Shown here: piece after piece, positions 9,342 to 23,502 of the stretch | Layout of the letters: every line of letters begins with the position of its first letter | Numbering within the stretch: position 1 is the stretch's first letter | Assembly: GCA_036435485.1 (NCBI GenBank) | Contig: CM071596.1 | Location: 10,506,001-10,570,000, forward strand | Length of the DNA stretch: 64,000 nt | Direction: 5' to 3' | Source of the DNA: Saposhnikovia divaricata | Taxonomy: Eukaryota > Streptophyta > Magnoliopsida > Apiales > Apiaceae | Program-made: the position numbers and the translations under genes | The notes under the pieces: model-generated | What the model saw: only the letters and a program-made list of their open reading frames with translations | What the model was told of the DNA's origin: nothing | Databases searched by the model: none

Positions 9342-12300
9342 ATGGAGCAATGGAAAAGGAGAGCATCAGTTGGAGCTGATGAGAATATAAAAAGAACCGG
9401 GTCTTTGCTTTATAATGTTTGTGAGTGTTTCGACCATTTATTCCGGATTTTTTAGATTGGTGCTCCAACTCAATGTTTGTTTCATGGCTTTTAATGTTTA
9501 CATACAGTTAATTATGATCTTGATATGATGAAAGAAAATTTTGAACCAAGACAAAGTTACACTTCCTCCTCTCCACTCACACCTGATTTAGAGTTGTGCC
9601 GTTTTAAGCAAATTGGTATGCTCCTACAACCATGTATACTTACTTTTAATATTTGTTAAATTGTTGTAGTATGATCCATACTATGATTTTTTTAATTTGC
9701 AGTTGAAAAGGAGTATACTATAGTGGAAGAAAATGTTGATTATGATCCCATCGTTCCTCATATAGCTACATCATCAAGTAATAATGTATTTCAAAGTAAG
9801 TCCTTTAAATTTTGTAACTTCATAGTTACATGTTAATGTGGATTTCCGATTAATGTTTTTCTTCCTAGAAACATCTTCCACACCTGAACAGGAGGTATTA
9901 ACAAAGGATGAACCAACCAGAAAGGAATCTTATTTATCTAAAGTTTGTGAGTTATTAACCTTCGTATATAGAATTAAGTTGATATTTTTTATTTATCAAC
10001 ATGTTGGTTTATCATAATATGAAATGTGTGTTTCTTTTAATATCAACTTTGGTGAGTTTTGTACAATGTTCATACTCATTTCAGGGAATTATGATGTTGA
10101 TATGATGATTGAAAATTTTGATGCAAAGGAAAGCAACCAAAATAACCAACAAAGACAAAAGAGAGGTGCAACTCAACAGTCTGAACAATGTGTTAAATGT
10201 GAGTTGTTTTCACCTTTATATCACTGCCTTTTTTATGTTGGTAGTAGATTATGTACATAAATTAATTAACCATTGTATGCAGCTGATTTTAAAAGACCAA
10301 AGAGTAGGATTCCTCTTTCTCCTTTGTGTACGAATATTGCACGGAGACCAACAGTTGATGGAACTCCAAAGACAAAATTCACACCACAGACTCCTATTAC
10401 TCCAACATCCGACAAATCCAAGAACAGAAGGGGACCCGATAAGTTTCCTAGAGTTCCGACATCTCAGAAATCTACATCTTTTTCACCGAACACTCCGACA
10501 TTGACTGATTCACACCGCTGTAAGTCACGTTTTACTGCTTATTTTACCAAACTCATATGAGTTGCTTATACTTATATATAAGTAAATTTATCTCAACATA
10601 GGTAACAACATGGGACAGGACAGAAATGTAGACTACTTACCAAATGTTACATTTCCTCAACGACCAAAAAAAGACAAGAACAGAGGAAAAAAAAACATAT
10701 GATGGTTTAGATTCTGGTATGTGAGAAATCTTTGTCTTGCTTAAGTTATTTGTAACATATTTTTCAGTACATTACCTTGAAGGTGACAGCATTTGATCAT
10801 TTTCTACAGGGCCCCGATTTGGAGGGAAAAATAATTCAAAAGGTAGGGGCAAAATGTTTGAAACAGATACGCAGTTGCCAAATCGGTTGTTGGATTTCAA
10901 TGAGAAACAACATACAGAAAGCCACAATGATAACTATTATGATATAGGTATGCATTTCTATGATGATATATGATGGAAAACGTTTTGCTTTAAATAAAAG
11001 CAGCTGACTAATACAAATTCTTTATTTGTGACAGAGAATTCTGAAATCTTTGGTTTTGGCACTGATGATACTGACATTGACACCAACGAGGAAGACATTA
11101 AAGAGTACGTGGATTATGGTACATATGATGCTCAAAAAGGTATTCATAAGTTCATAAATCATAACTTATATTTTTATTAATTATATCATTTCAACATTCC
11201 CTTTGTTATTCGATTTCAGTTGTAGCAGAATATGCAACTTTGGGTCCACCCAATGTTCAATGTAGCAAATGTCAGGCTTGGATGTGGAAAGACGAGCGTA
11301 TAAATAAAAGTGTAACACGTGGCACACCATTGTTTTCAATATGTTGTGCCAAGGGTCAGATAAAATTGCCTCCAGAACCTCCTACTCCTTCTTTCATGTG
11401 GCAATTACATATTGACAATGTAAAAGCCAAACGATTTACAGATGGTATTCGTTTGTACAACAGCATTTTTGCATTCACTTCAACTGGTGGTAAAGTGGAC
11501 CATTCAATTAATTGTGGAGGAGCACCTTACATTTATCGTCTAAATGGTCAGAACCATCATTTATTTGGTTCTCTTATACCAGATGAAGGTGAAGATCCCA
11601 AGTTCTGTCAACTGTATATTTATGACACCAAAAATGAATTGCAAAATCGACTGAAATGGGTCAATGTTTCTGATGGTCAACAAATCGATGCAGAAATTGT
11701 TGAAGGTCTGTCGAAAATGTTAGATGAAACCAATGAATTGGTCAAAGAATTTCGGAGTGCACGTGATCGGTTTGAGAAAGATGGTGTTACAGATTTGGAA
11801 ATTATCTTAAAAGTCTCAAGGTCTGAGAGTGGTAGAGAGAATCATGTAGGTCCATCAGATGAAGTCGCAGGTATTATAGTTGGTGACTTGGACGAGACTG
11901 ATGGTTCCCGTGATATTATTATAGATTCTAAAATCAAAGGGTTGGAGAGAATATCAGATATTCATCCTAAGCTAATGGCTCTACAATACCCGCTTCTGTT
12001 CCCTCATGGTGGTGATGGATTTCATAAAAATATTCCTTTTGGAATAGTAGATAAAAATTCAAGCAAACAAAGAGAGATGATTTCAATGAAAGAGTACTAC
12101 TCATATAAATTTCAAGTTCGAACCAATGAAGGTCTGTGTATTTTCTTAAATTCACAACAAACGCATCTTTTCTTTATCTAACCATATTCTTATTTTCTAG
12201 GAATGATTCCACATTTAGGAGGTCGTCTTTACCAACAGTATGTTATTGACGCATTTTCAACAATTGAGCGGGCACGTTTATGGTGGTTTCGAACAAATCA

Positions 12301-15300
12301 AACAACTTTGCGTTCAGATCTTTATACCAATATTTTTGAGTCATTAAGAACTGGAAATTCTGAAACCACAAATTTAGGTAAAGGCTTTATTCTCCCCGCT
12401 GGATTTGTCGGTTCACGAAGATATATGCAACAAAATTTCCAGGATGTGCTTGCTGTTTGTCGCTATATTGGACATCCCGATATTTTTCTCACTATGACCA
12501 CAAATCCATTGTGGAATGAAATTATGAAAATGATGAAACTGATTCCACTGTGTTCTTCTCAGAATTCTCCAGATGTTATAGCACGTTTATTCAGACTGAA
12601 GCTAGACCAATTGGTTGATGACATAAAGAAGAATGCTTATTTTGGAGTTTGCCTTGCTGGTATGATCTTTACCAGGCCCATCATAATAAAAGTTTAAGTT
12701 TGTTACATTAAACTGATTTATATTATTTCGCAGTAATGTATGTTGTGGAGTTTCAAAAACGAGGGCTCCCTCATGTTCACATGCTGATTTGGTTAGATCC
12801 TTCTTCAAAGAAAAATCTTCAAAAAAATGTTGATAAGTTTGTTTCCGCTGAAATACCTGATCCTGAAAAAGATCCACTTGGATATGAGGCGGTTAAGAGT
12901 TTTATGATGCATGGTCCTTGCGGTAATGACAATCCAAAGTCTCCATGTATGAAGGATAAAAAATGTTTCAGACACTTTCCAAAAAAGTACGTACCAATGA
13001 CTATATGTTGCTTATATGTTTTAGTCAAAATTTGTTGCTTATATGTATCTTCTTATGACTAATAGGTATTCTCCATCAACCACCTTTGATCAATCTGGAT
13101 TTCCAATTTATCGACATAGGAAGACAAGTCACACTGTCAAGAAAGGGAAAACAGAATTAGATAATCAATATGTGGTACCGTACAACCGTGATTTGTTGGT
13201 GAAATATCAATGCCATATTAATGTAGAAATTTGTTGTCATGCTCGCAGTCTCAAATATCTTTTTAAGTATTGCCTTAAAGGTCATGATAGAGCCACGGTT
13301 GAGATACGAGGAAAGAAAAGGAGAGTTGACAATGGAGCAAACATTGATGAGTGCGAAGATGAAATACAGTCCTTTTTTTATGGAAGATACATTTGTGGAT
13401 GTGAGGCGGCATATCATATATTTGGTTTTAATATTCATTATAGATCTTTGTCGGTCCTTCGCCTTTCATTTCATTTGTCAGGAAACAAATATTGTACCTT
13501 TCGGTCCAATGAACCATTACAAAAAGTAGCTGCCAGAGAAAAAGAGAAGAACACACAATTAGAAGCCTACTTTCTTCTTAATCAAACTGATGTTACTGCC
13601 AGACAGTACCTATTTGATGAGATTCCTCTATATTATGTGTGGAATGATTCTGATAAGATATGGAATTTGAGGAAAAGAGGAAAACAGATTGGTCGGATGG
13701 CTTATACTCATCATAGTTCAGGAGAACTGTGGTATTTGCGTCTTTTATTAATGAAAGTACGTGGTGCAATTTCTTTTGAGTCTCTGAGGACAGTTAATGG
13801 CCATGTCTTTCCTACTTTTCATGAAGCATGCAAAGAATATGGATTACTTGATAGTGATAAGCAATGGCATGAAGTTTTACTACAATGTTCAGCTTGTGGA
13901 TTTCCACAACAAATTCGGGAATTATTTGTTCATATGATGGTGAACTGCCAAGTTACTGACCTTAAATCTTTGTGGGATGCTCATTGGAAACATATGGTGG
14001 ATGACATTTTGTTCAATCAACGTAGATTGACTGGGAATCCACTTTTGCAATTGAATGATAAACAACTACAGTTTTTTGCTCTTGCAGGTTAGAATTCTTC
14101 CACATCCACTAATTTCTTCTTCTTCTTTTTTTAAATAAGAAATTGAGAATCTGTTCTTATTAGTGTTTCATATTTATGTTATATAAATTCACAAGTTATT
14201 GAACTCCATTGGGAAATCACTAAAAGATTACAACCAAATGCCTCAGCCACCAATGAGTTACTTAGATTGCAGTAAAAAACACTTAATCGTTGAAGAAACA
14301 AGTTATGATGTCAGTGAAATAGAGAAGGAATTTGAACAACTCTTTGCACATTGTAACAAAGAACAGTTGGAGGTATATAACGCAGTCATGAATTCAATTG
14401 GAAAAAAAAGAAGGAGGTTTATTCTTCGTTTACGACAGTGGTGGCTGTGGTAAGACGTACCTATGGAGAACACTTATTTCAAAGCTACGATCTGAACGCA
14501 AAATTGTACTTCCAGTTGCATCTTCAGGAATTGCAGCAACCCTTATGCCTGGTGGCCGGACAGCTCATTCCCGGTTCAAAATTCCAATAGTTCTTAACGA
14601 ACATTCTATGTGTGCTATTTCTCATCAATCTTATATTGCTGAAATGATTAAACGCACAAGTCTAATCATTTGGGATGAAGGACCAATGCAACATAGATAT
14701 GCATTTAAATGTCTTGACCGATCTCTAAAAGATTTAATGAAGTCAGTGGATCCAAAACAATTTTATATGCCTTTTGGAGGAATCACAGTTGTGTTGGGAG
14801 GTGACTTCCGTCAAATCTTGCCAGTAATTCCACGTGCAACACAGGGTGAAATTGTTGCTTCATGTATTACAAGATCCAAGTTGTGGAGAATTGCAAAAGT
14901 TTACAAGCTATTGCACAACATGCGACTTAATAAAAGAAGCACCGAAGCCGAAGTTAATTCTTTACGAGATTTTGCAAAATGGGTTTTGGACATTGGTGAT
15001 GGCAAAGTTGCTGCTCCATATGACAACAAGCGCGAATATCACGAAGATGAAATTAAAATTCCTGAAGAATTTTGCAATCTAGAAGTGTTGAATTCTGTTG
15101 ATCAAATGATTGATAGTACTTTTCCTAATCTTATGGAAAATTACAAAAATCCAGAATACTTGAGTGAAAGACCTATACTAACTCCAACAAACCAAACAGT
15201 TGGTCAGGTTAATAGCAATATAGTTGAAAAACTTCCTGGTAAAATGTTTTCATACTTTTCAATGGACACAGCAGAAGACTACCCTGGCACGGAACATGAT

Positions 15301-15825
15301 CAAAATGCAGCGTTCCCTCCAGAGTACCTAAACTCTATCAACATTCCAGGTCTGCCTCTTCATGAACTAAAGCTCAAAGTTGGTGTGGTTGTTATGTTGA
15401 TGCGTAATTTGAATCAAACTTTGGGTTTATGTAATGGAACACGCATGATGATTACAAAGTGTCTTAAACATTGTGTTCAATGTGAAGTGATTTCTGGATC
15501 TTACAAGGGTACAAGACATTTCATTCCTAGGATGGAATTATGTCCAACCGAAACACGTTTGCCATTCAAACTTTGTAGGAAACAGATGCCGTTGCAGATT
15601 TGTTACGCCATGACTATCAACAAATCACAAGGAAAATCCCTTCAAAATGTGGGACTTTTTCTACCCAAAGGTGTTTTTACACATGGACAATTGTAAGTGG
15701 CTGTTAGTCGAGTAACATCGCCTCAAGGGTTGAAGCTTTTCATTGATGATGAAATGGGTGAACCTACCAATATCACTCACAATGTAGTCTATAAGGAAGT
15801 TTTTTATAATGTACCAGTCATTTGA
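9342..15825 (+). pseudogene. Helitron RepHel gene (HUH endonuclease plus PIF1-type helicase), decayed
   Basis: This multi-exon gene begins at the ATG at 9342. About nine short 5' exons (to 11140) encode a low-complexity N-terminal part with the NIARRPTVDGTPKT-like block of plant Helitron proteins. The exon from 11220 holds a zinc-binding-like CSKCQAWMWKDER block and the Helitron-like N domain. Exons at 12201-12660 and 12735-12989 follow, the second carrying the HUH motif HVHMLIW. The exon from 13066 carries YLFKY with both catalytic tyrosines, and the exon from about 14194 the helicase with GGDFRQILPV. Splice sites read as GT...AG. Two lesions disable it: an A-run frameshift near 14400, just before the Walker A block DSGGCGKT, and TAA at 15694-15696 where HGQLYVALSRV is expected. 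The true end would be TGA at 15823-15825. Confidence 0.85.
12772..13270 (+). other. Rep catalytic core: HUH motif and two-tyrosine motif
   Basis: His-Val-His is encoded at 12772-12780 and Tyr-Leu-Phe-Lys-Tyr at 13256-13270, on either side of an intron (about 12990-13065). In Helitron Rep proteins the two histidines hold the metal and the tyrosines cut and join the DNA strand. Both are intact here, unlike the helicase part. Confidence 0.8.
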
Positions 15826-16260
15826 ATTTAATTTACAGCTCCAAGCTGTTAAGGAAAAAATGTAATCTTTGGATATATTGAAGAATGTAATCTTTGGATT
15901 TTATCTTTGAAGCAAGTATATTGAAGTATATGTGGTCGTTATCTAGATTTATTTATCATGTTGAAAAATGTAGTCTATAAGCAAGTATACTGAAAAATAT
16001 AGTCGAGACAAAGCATGTTTAAAAAGATGACATTTTAAACGGAAGTGGTACTATTTTTTTATGCTACATAATAAAAAAAATGTGTGGTTAACAAGCAAAT
16101 GGAGTCCTACAAAATAAACTTACTTTATCACTTTCCCCAACTACAATAATTGAAGACATAAGTTACATTCACTAGTTACATCCACATAAACCTATATCTC
16201 ATATCTGATTAAAGTCATTGCAAAAGGTGTCTTCAAAGGAAATTGCAGGTATATGAAATG
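15826..16260. other. Spacer between RepHel and the first RPA gene
   Basis: No coding signal is seen. It holds a repeated phrase around GAATGTAATCTTTGGAT and is AT-rich; it would serve as terminator of RepHel and promoter of the next gene. Confidence 0.5.
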
Positions 16261-18517
16261 GGTTTCAACAACTACGACAGTTTGAACAGCTTGAATGATT
16301 CAACAACGGACTGGAGCATACGTGTTAGAGCACGATCTATTTGGAAGGTATCACTAGAAAAACTGGAGAATTCAGAGGATATAATATTATCTTCTTTGAT
16401 GACTCTGTAAGTTCATTCTACCCCTTAAATCTCTTTTCGACAAACTTATAATGAAACATATAGTAAGTATTACTAATCAAATGTTTTGTAGAGTGAGAGG
16501 ATTCATGGTTTTATCAGCTCTCAGATTGCTCCAAAATTTGAGAAAGAACTTATGAAGGCCAAATTTACATTATTCAAGACTTTAGTGTGAAGAAATATAA
16601 TGGGGACGAAACAAACAGGGCTATTAGGAATGAGAAACATATATACTTCACAAGTGCAACAAAGCTGATTGTAGATTTAAACCATGGACTAAAGATTCCC
16701 GATTACAGTTTTGATTTCTATAACTTGGAGGATATGCAAGCAATGAAGAATGACAATCGTTTCCTGACTGGTATGTATAATTTTAACGATGACAATCTCA
16801 TTAACTGGTATGATTTTATGTTATACTGACAAGTTGTTATTATTATGGTAAGATGTGGTTGCAGTAATACTAGAAGTGCAACCAAAAGCACAATACATGA
16901 AAGCGACAGAAGAAAAATCACATGTTCAATTCACTATCACAAATGGAAAGTATGCCCTTTTAGTAATAATGTATACAGTGACAAAAAATTTTAAGTGCAA
17001 CCACTGAAATCAATTCTCATGCTTTTAATAGGAAGACCATTAATGTCACCTTCTTTAATGAGTTTGGTGATTTTTTCCTGAAAGCGAAAGCACAAGTTGT
17101 GGATGAACTAGTCATCATAATTACCGCAAGTGCTAAGGTTACAGAGTGAAAAGGTAATATAAATTTTGTTTTTTGCATCAGGACATTTTTTGTACAAACT
17201 GTTTAAGGTTTTACTTGACCTTTAATTCTTCCTGCAGATGTTGTATACTTAACCAACTTTCCAGCCACCAGGTTTTACTTAAACCCAAATCATCACTCTG
17301 TCAAATTGCTGCGACAAAGGTTTTAGTTCTTCAATTTGTATAACTACGAGATTTTACATAATATTACCTTTTTTTCTCTTCTAATATAACAATGTACATT
17401 GTTCACTTTCATTTTAGAATTGGAGAACCAAATTTCTATATATGGATATAGATTATATAGTAGAAGACTGTCCAGTTATCAAAGTTGCTGACATCAAGAA
17501 GTTGTTTGAGGATTACATTGAGGTAAACTTTTCACATGCAGATTTATATCAAAAATTTAGCTAACAAATACTTATTGTCCAAATCTTGAAATCAGAAAAT
17601 TGTTGTGTGCCAATTGACTGTTAAAAAAGTGGACGAGAGAATGAATTGGTATGTTCATTTCTGTACAAATTGTGAAAAGAATCTCAAGTTGGTTGATGGA
17701 GACTACAAATGTTGCAACCGAATATATCCGTATCCAGATAAAAGGTTTTTTTTTGCAACCGTATTTATGTGAATTTTGTCTCGGAAAGTTTTTCTTATAA
17801 TAATTTCCCATATGTTTCACAGATTCAAACTCCACACATTATGCTCGGATGAACATGGACTATTCCAATTATTTGGCCAAATGATGAAATTTGTCGTTTA
17901 CTTGGGAAAACAGTTTATGATAGATACTGATGAGAATGAGGTATTAAAAAATATATTTATTATTTCAAAAGGACAAAATCCTGCTAACTATAAATAACAT
18001 GATTTTATAGGTTGGAGATGGTAACAAGTTCCCAGGAATGCTCAAATTTGCCTTAAAGAAAGCATACAAGTTTTCTGTTTTGATAACAAAAGAAAATGTG
18101 AAAGAAGGTTCCAATGTTTATACAGCATGTGAAATTTCAGGACCACTGGAAGCTTGTGCCACTAATTCACCATACATGAAAAACAACCCTCAAGTCTCCG
18201 CAACTGAAATCTCTAACGTAAGTCATCCTTAAATTTATATTATTGTTACATGTTATGAACCTAACCTTTTATAACATTACAGACCAAGGACAAAAATACC
18301 ATACCTAAAGATGGAAGCCCGCCTACAGCAACGTCAACAAACAAAACAAGGGCACGCATTACTGACGAAACTCAAAATGCTACACCACAAACTCAAAAAA
18401 TGCCTCCTCTTAAATTAGTTAAAATTGAAAAAGTATGTAACATTATTATTACTTATCATATGTCTGACAATATTGTTCAAGTCTATCTAATTCATGACTC
18501 CTAATTTGCAGGTTTGA
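16261..18517 (+). pseudogene. RPA70-like gene A (single-strand DNA-binding, OB folds), decayed
   Basis: The likely exons carry the pieces of replication protein A large subunit: DWSIRVRARSIW, GEFRGYNIIFFDDS, HGFISSQIAPKFEKEL, a second OB fold with VVAVILEVQPKAQYM, INVTFFNEFGDFF, and a C-terminal OB fold with a zinc-site-like HFCTNCEKN block near 17660. It closes with a charged tail ending at TGA 18515-18517. RPA coats single-stranded DNA; plant Helitrons often carry such genes. At least two one-base frameshifts interrupt it, near 16356 (between SIW and GITRKTGEF) and near 16552 (between KEL and GQIYIIQDF). Introns show GT...AG borders. It is the first of two RPA-like genes in tandem. Confidence 0.75.
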
Positions 18518-19011
18518 AGCTTCTAACAAAATTCCATGTCAACAAAACTTTGCTGAAGACATGTTTAGTGTTTACATATGTAATTGCTACAACAAGGCTT
18601 TTGTAATTTCTACTCAATGTGTACTGAATTTGTACCGAATATTAATCTTTTGAATCTTAAGTTTCTCAAAATTGTATGACTGTTCTTCTTTGGTATTGTA
18701 TACAGGGTACACAAGTTTTTAATACATTTATCACTTGCAAATTAACATTTACACATCCCCTCCTTTAACAAATAAGTTAGAACAAAGAGTTAAAAGAAAT
18801 ATTTATAGTTAACAAAATAATTCAATCAGTACATTCCACAACTTTTTAGATGACCCACAGTTACATTGTAGTTAATGCCAATTTGGTAGATACAACTACC
18901 GTAATACCAATCACAAGTACTGTTATACTCCCAACCACCATAAGCAACATATTAACAACTCCACAAACTCCAAACACAGAAAACATATGTTAAAGCTTCT
19001 ACATCTCTACA
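18518..19011. other. Spacer between the two RPA-like genes
   Basis: AT-rich, without coding signal or notable repeat. It may hold the terminator of RPA-like gene A and the promoter of gene B. Confidence 0.5.
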
Positions 19012-21050
19012 ATGTCCAATACAGCTTATGACAGTCTACGTAATGTTAAAAAGGGTAGAACAGATTGGAAAGTCAAGGTAAGAATTATACGGGAATGGAG
19101 ATGTTCTAATATGACAGGTCAACAATTTAAAGGATACAATTTGTTACTGCTGGATTCAAAGGTAAGATATTACATATAAATTACTCATGTAAGTTGTAAT
19201 GTTTATGTAAAACATTCTTTGGGTTTCATAGAACTGCAGAATGCAAGCTTTTGTGCCTGGGTCAATGGCTGATAGATTTGGGAAGCTCATACAACTAAGA
19301 AAATTGTACATCGTAAAAAACTTTCATGTCAAAGACTACACTGAACAAGACAAGTTCAGGCCTGTTCAAACTGACAGACAACTCATCTTCATAACTGATA
19401 CAAAAGCCAAAGAAATTGATGAGAGTGAGATTTTTATCCCTAAGAATATGTTTGATTTGTATCAATTTCATGACCTCGAAACAATAGCTAAACAACATAT
19501 CTACTTAGCAGGTAATTACGTTTAATGTTGTCATACATGTTGTTTCATATATATGGTGTATTCTATTATTCTAAATGGTTTACTTCATTATTTCATAGAT
19601 GTTATAGGGATAATAACCAAAAAAGAAAAGCTTAATCAGTTCACCAACAGCTTGGGCAAACAACAAGTCAACATAAAGTTTAAACTATCGGATGGCAAGT
19701 AAGTACATTTCAATCCAAAACATCTATGACATAATACTACATTCAACTCAGTTTCACATTGTAAAACTAATACTACATTACTATCTTCAAGGACTAGGAT
19801 TAATGTCACATTCTGGGATTTGTTTGCCCAACAATTTGAAGAAGCTATGCAAGAGGACTTAGAGGAACCACTTATACTTGTCATTGCAAGTGGAAAATTT
19901 TCACAATGGAGAGGTAACTTCTCAAATAAAGTGCAATATCATATCTCAAAATATATAAGATAACAGTTTGCAAATTACTTTTCAGACAAAATTGATGTAT
20001 GCAATTACTCCCCTGCAAAGTTCTATCTAAACTATGATCATCATAGTGTACATCAGCTACGCTAAATGTAAGCCATGATTATGTACATTAAATTTAAGTA
20101 ATGTGTCATCCTTTTTAAAAAGTTTGTTATAATGAATATGATGCATATAGGTTAAACCAACCAAATTTCACCAAACATGACTTCTCCACTAAGAGGAAAA
20201 CCTTGACAACATGTACCATTGACGAAATCACAAAATTGCAGAAGGACTTTAGTCAGGTAAGTCAAATTGTGGCCATTTATCTAACAGAAATATGCATTCA
20301 TAAACTAATCAACTTTTTCCAGGAAGAGGTTATATGTAAAGCATTTATCAAATCTGTTGAAGAAACGAAGAGCTGGTGTTACGGGGTATGCACATCATGC
20401 TACCAGGATGTGCATTATGAAGAAGGGAATTACACTTGCAAGAATTGTCCCCGAGTTGTTCCACATCCAAATATGAAGTATATACAATCAACCCTTATGA
20501 TACTATATTTTATCTACATTTCCATATACTACAATTCTTAACATTTTAAAAAAACAAGTTCAACGTATCAATTGTTGCATCTGATACAACTGGTGAACTT
20601 TACATGACCCTAAGGGATAGGGAAATACGATCATTGTTGGGAATTGATGTTGAGTCTGTACAAGAAAAGGTTTAATTCTGACTTTACTTTTTTACTAATG
20701 TAATGCCACATTTCATTTCCTCATATCTTTTTTTATAGGACAAATCTTTTCCAAAAATTCTCAAACGATTCAAGGGAAAGATTATACATTTAAGATCCAA
20801 ATCAAGGAAGGAAACATCAACGGGAGTGACAAAGTTTATGTAGCCAGTGACATTGATCTAGGTTTCTACAATCATCCTGGAATGTCTCAAGAACAACAGA
20901 GTTTCACAAATCAAGCCTATAGCGCTACAGAGGTCAGAAACTTTTATTACCGCACTTATTACTTATCCTCATACCACGTTTAATTTCCTTAATATAGTTC
21001 ATTTCTAACAGCCCTCAGGACCACCTGGATCAAATTTCTCCGATGGATAA
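19012..21050 (+). pseudogene. RPA70-like gene B, decayed
   Basis: It starts at the ATG at 19012 and shows OB-fold pieces in order: TDWKVKVRIIREW, GYNLLLLDSK, QLRKLYIVKNFHVKDY, an exon pair with INVTFWDLFAQQFEEAM, then a zinc ribbon near 20374-20450 with two Cys-x2-Cys pairs (CTSC and CKNC), and a C-terminal part with SDIDLGFYNHPGMS. It ends at TAA 21048-21050. TAA at 20063-20065, in a place that fits CAA (Gln), and a one-base frameshift near 20778 disable it. Gene B differs in detail from gene A, so the pair is not a recent duplication. Role as in gene A: binding single-stranded DNA, here presumably during rolling-circle replication of the Helitron. Confidence 0.75.
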
Positions 21051-21409
21051 AATCTAGTAGCACATGCAATAATCATCCTCAACATTTGAACTACTTTTGG
21101 TTACAGAACCGCCTACAAATGTGTACTGCTGTTACACAGGTGTAACACTAAATTTTGTTCAGGACTATATCTACCCCTACCCTATTTACTGTTTACTGCC
21201 ATGGACATATATCTATTTTACACTTCTTGCAACATTACCATGAAAACAGCAACATACACAGACCATTTCAATGACACATTAACAAACAATACTTAATAAA
21301 AAGTTAGAAAACAAGATCACCAAAGTCAAACAAGGTTCAAAAACATAACATCATCTGAAAGACAAAGTTTTCTAACAGATCACCAAAGTGCAGCAAATGC
21401 AAATGGAAC

Positions 21410-22870
21410 TTAATTCCTAAAAATACGAACATTGAAATTACGTACACTATCATTCTTCCACTGAAAACGACAAACATGTCCAACAGCCAGCTTCATATCA
21501 ATCCTAAATTGAATCCAACCATCATGTATAGCAGTTCGCTTCAAATCACGCTTCCTAATCTGAAGACGCCAACAACGGTTCTCAAAATAGGCAGTGATAT
21601 GGTCAGTCATTGCCAACAAATCTGTAGTACTCCGGAAATCAACCGATACGGCCTAAAATCAAAGGCACAAAGGTTTCAATTAATTATCCAAAAATAAATA
21701 GCTACCTAAATATTTTAAATTCAACTTACCACACCATGACACTAACATATGAGAAGGCTGAACCAAAATCTCAAAAGCAGTGGCATTGAGTGGAACTGAG
21801 ATATTAAACAGAAATTAAATGATTAACAGAACTTAACAAAATTTACATCAAAGTTTATGTAATTGCTTTCTAATTTCAGATTACCATTTCGAGATACAAT
21901 TGGAGAAACAGACATCTCAACATTAAATTTGTCAAAGATGGCCAAGTGAAATCTACATTTCCCATCATAGGTGAACAACAGCACATTCAAACAATTTAGA
22001 TGCGGAACTCCTAACATGTGGCACAAGCTTCCAAGCCTAGTGAACACACATTTACGGCGACAATAAGATCCCACAATGTGTTGCCCACCACTAACAACAT
22101 ATTCCACTCGATTTGGCATCATATGAGCTAAATTCTCAATAAAAAATAGTGGGGGGACCTTTAAATAAATAACATTCAAATACATTAGTAAGTACAACAT
22201 GTCAATTTCGTATACAACTTTCAACCAAAGTGAAGATTAACATACAACTTCATTCACAGGGTTACGTCCAGGACGCCTATAGTTAACAAAACTCCAACCA
22301 TCATCAGGATACACAACTGCAACAAATTTCCAAATTTATAAATTCTAACATATTAAAAAAACAGTCCTCAAACAAAAAACAAATTACAACACCATAGGCA
22401 ACATACCTTCACGAGCCAAACAGTCCTGCAACTGCTGCACAACAAGTGGGTATTCAATCTTCGAACCAGAAGCGGCGAATATAAGAACTTTGAAATTGAA
22501 ACCACCAACGTAATCGAACAATAAAGTTTCACCTCCTCGCAAATTAAAGTCCCTGAAGAAATCCCTCATGCCCATAAAACGTAGATTTATCTTAACGAAA
22601 TCCACCCATAGTTGATAACCATTACGAATTCGCAACTTAATACCAATTGGAATAGATGATCCATACTTGGTACAAAAATCAGCAGGAACAACCTTTTCAA
22701 AATTTAAACAAAGAATCAACATTATAGAGTTCGAAATAAACCAGAAACATGTAATTGTCAAGTGAAACATGACATGCAACAACAAAACATGTATCCAAAC
22801 AACTAACCATTTCATTTGAAAGACATTCTTCAACAATAAGACATTTGACAAATCGGGGAGTTACGGCCAT
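21410..22870 (-). CDS. B3-domain protein with three B3-like domains, cargo of the Helitron
   Basis: On the minus strand an ATG at 22870 opens MAVTPRFVKCLIVEE, spliced (donor GTTAGT) to VVPADFCTKYGSSIP...FRDFNLRGGETLLFDYVGG, a first B3 DNA-binding domain. Further exons encode YPDDGWSFVNYRRPGRNP, then PPLFFIENLAHMMPNRVEYV...LLFTYDGKCRFHLAIF, a second B3-like domain. The final exon at 21410-21655 has a third, with CWRLQIRKR, GWIQFRIDMKL and GHVCRFQW. B3 domains bind DNA in plant transcription factors such as the REM family. Most exon joins keep frame, but my join to the last exon (about 21655) is out of frame, so it may be broken or I have misread a splice site. It lies between the RPA genes and the Helitron 3' end, on the opposite strand to both. 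No other recognisable domain is seen. Confidence 0.6.
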
Positions 22871-23502
22871 ACTATAAACATACAATTAACAATTCAGATA
22901 TTTTGCAAACAAACATAAAACTCTCAAAATATTGAAAAGTAACATAACCCAAAATCATACTACACCATATTCACCTGCAACATATATTGAAAGACTGTAA
23001 TTATACTAATTGAAGAAGAAGTAGTGAATGAAAACTGTTATACAGAAATCAACTATATAGGTGGTGGTTATGGAGTATTAATTAGATTAAATATAGAATT
23101 AATTAGACTACTTTTGGAATGAATAAATTCTCTGCCCAAGACATGTAAAGAACAGTGTCCAAAACAGTTACAAAGTCAAATGTCTTAAAAGATAAATAAA
23201 AAATTTTAAATCCATTCATCCAAAATTTTTATACACCCTTTATCCAAAATTTATAAAAAATGTTATAAAAATTGTATCTTCATCTCAAATTATTATATTC
23301 ACAAATTACGTTAAATTTTGTAAATTATTAAAAAATGTAAATTCAATTTTAAGTATAACGGAAAAATGAAGTCACAATTTTAAACCAAAAGTATCTGCAA
23401 ATCGTTACAACCAAATTTCACCAAAAAATATTGTCATTTCACACCAAGTTCATTACAAAATAACCAAAAAATATAGTTTCTTTAACATTTTCATTCAATT
23501 CC
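22871..23502. other. AT-rich stretch of the Helitron upstream of the B3 gene
   Basis: No coding signal. The first part would contain the B3 promoter. The last bases, ATTCC at 23498-23502, are the target duplication of the solo LTR that follows. Confidence 0.5.

Noticed and set aside
21053..21057. CTAGT as a possible 3' end of the large Helitron, which would exclude the B3 gene
   Set aside because: No GC-rich hairpin stands upstream, whereas the CTAG at 25263 has one and is followed by another Helitron end.
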